Assembly: GCA_946886065.1 (NCBI GenBank) | Contig: CAMPHU010000229.1 | Coordinates: 1-7,258 of the forward strand | Origin: an uncultured Massilia sp. | Lineage (GTDB): Bacteria > Pseudomonadota > Gammaproteobacteria > Burkholderiales > Burkholderiaceae | Direction of reading: 5' to 3' | Length of the DNA: 7,258 nucleotides | Part shown: piece after piece, positions 6,697 to 7,258 of the stretch | How the letters are laid out: every line of letters begins with the position of its first letter | Position numbering within the stretch: the first letter of the stretch is position 1 | Position numbers and translations under genes: made by a program | The notes under the pieces: generated by a model | The model's database searches: none | Told to the model about the DNA's origin: nothing | Seen by the model: the letters and a program-made list of their open reading frames with translations, nothing else

Positions 6697-6703
6697 GGGG
6701 AGG
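6697..6703 (+). promoter_or_regulatory. Strong Shine-Dalgarno sequence supporting a TTG start
   Basis: GGGGAGG four bases before the TTG at 6708. It is the strongest ribosome binding site in the window and decides for TTG over the in-frame ATG at 6681, which has only GCGGCGCGC ahead of it. Confidence 0.55.
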
Positions 6704-6707
6704 CCCG

Positions 6708-7258
6708 TTGCCGTTCTCACGCCATTCGCTGCCGACGATCCGTTCCAAGCTCTACACCCTGGTCCTGGCCTGCGCGCTGCCGATCCTGATCGGCTACATC
6801 GCCCTGGCGCGTGACGCGGCGGTGCGCGAGCGTTCGCACGTCTCCGAGGACGCCCAGACCGTGGCCGAGGTGCTGGCCGCGGCGGTCGATCGCGACCTCG
6901 ACAGCGGCGAGACGGCGGCCCGGGTGCTGGCCAATTCGTCGGACCTGGCCAAGGGCAAACTCGAACCCTTCCATGCCGCCGCGCGCCAGTTGCTGCGCCC
7001 CGAGTTTCCGGCCCAGGGTTTCATGCTCAGCGGTCCGGGCGGGGTACCCCTGCTGCACACCCGCTACTCCTACGGCGCGCCCCTGCCCGTGCTCGGCAAT
7101 CCGGACGACATCCGGCGCGTGTTCGCCACCGGGGATTCGATCGCCTCTGGGCTGCACCGCTCGGAAGGCGACCAACCCTACGCCCTGTCGGTGGACGTGC
7201 CGGTCTGGATCGAGGGCAAGGTGCGCTACGTGCTGTCGGTGCTGCTGCGGCCGCGCCG
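6708..7258 (+). CDS. Membrane-anchored sensor protein, N-terminal part only
   Basis: An open frame of 183 codons runs off the right edge. The N-terminus is basic (RHSLPTIRSK, 5-14), followed by one transmembrane helix at about 15-34 (LYTLVLACALPILIGYIALA), so the rest would face the periplasm. The next part is an amphipathic helix (about 36-75, ending VDRDLDSGETAARVLA), then an alpha/beta domain with ARQLLRPEFPAQGFMLSGPGG (87-107), LLHTRYSYGAPLPVLGNP (109-126), VFATGDSIASGLH (133-145) and SVDVPVWIEGKVRYVLSVLL (159-178). This order is common in the sensor part of bacterial hybrid histidine kinases and diguanylate cyclases, of CACHE-like fold. The output domain is outside the window, so kinase or GGDEF cannot be decided. 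The TTG start follows GGGGAGG; an in-frame ATG at 6681 would add nine residues. Confidence 0.7.
   Translation, partial: MPFSRHSLPTIRSKLYTLVLACALPILIGYIALARDAAVRERSHVSEDAQTVAEVLAAAVDRDLDSGETAARVLANSSDLAKGKLEPFHAAARQLLRPEFPAQGFMLSGPGGVPLLHTRYSYGAPLPVLGNPDDIRRVFATGDSIASGLHRSEGDQPYALSVDVPVWIEGKVRYVLSVLLRPR

Overview
The window is high-GC DNA, with G or C at most codon third positions. It holds two divergent gene blocks and a third gene that runs off the right edge. The protein sequences and the gene combination (MSHA-type pilus genes beside an acyl-CoA dehydrogenase / APH-kinase pair) suggest a betaproteobacterium of the Burkholderiales. An Oxalobacteraceae member such as Massilia or a relative seems likely, but that is inference from family resemblance, not a database result. 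No mobile element, CRISPR array, tRNA or rRNA was seen.

Left block, minus strand (3330 down to 1): three tightly coupled genes of an MSHA-type (type IVb) pilus assembly system. They are mshE (extension ATPase with an N-terminal c-di-GMP-binding MshEN module), mshG (inner-membrane platform protein of the PilC/GspF family) and the start of a pilin-like gene with an atypical prepilin signal, cut by the left edge. Stop and start codons overlap at both junctions (TGATG, then ATGA), so the three are probably one translationally coupled operon.

Divergent intergenic region, 3331-3515: about 185 bases that are more AT-rich than their surroundings. It contains a helical-turn direct repeat of TTGGCA, a short dyad and weak promoter-like matches. 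It probably holds the start signals of both the msh genes and the right-hand block.

Right block, plus strand (3516-6608): a histidine-phosphatase-family protein, an APH/choline-kinase-like phosphotransferase and an acyl-CoA dehydrogenase. The last two are only 11 bases apart. They correspond, as separate proteins, to the two main domains fused in animal ACAD10/ACAD11, and to the LvaA/LvaC pair of Pseudomonas levulinate catabolism. The likely shared chemistry is phosphorylation of the hydroxyl group of a (4-)hydroxyacyl-CoA, followed by dehydrogenase-assisted elimination of phosphate so the acyl chain can enter beta-oxidation. A phosphatase gene next to the pair recalls the extra HAD-phosphatase-like domain of ACAD10.

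Right edge (6609-7258): a near-perfect 26-base dyad, then the N-terminal part of a membrane-anchored sensor protein that most likely starts at a TTG codon behind a strong Shine-Dalgarno sequence. Its output domain lies beyond the window, so it cannot be tied to either block.
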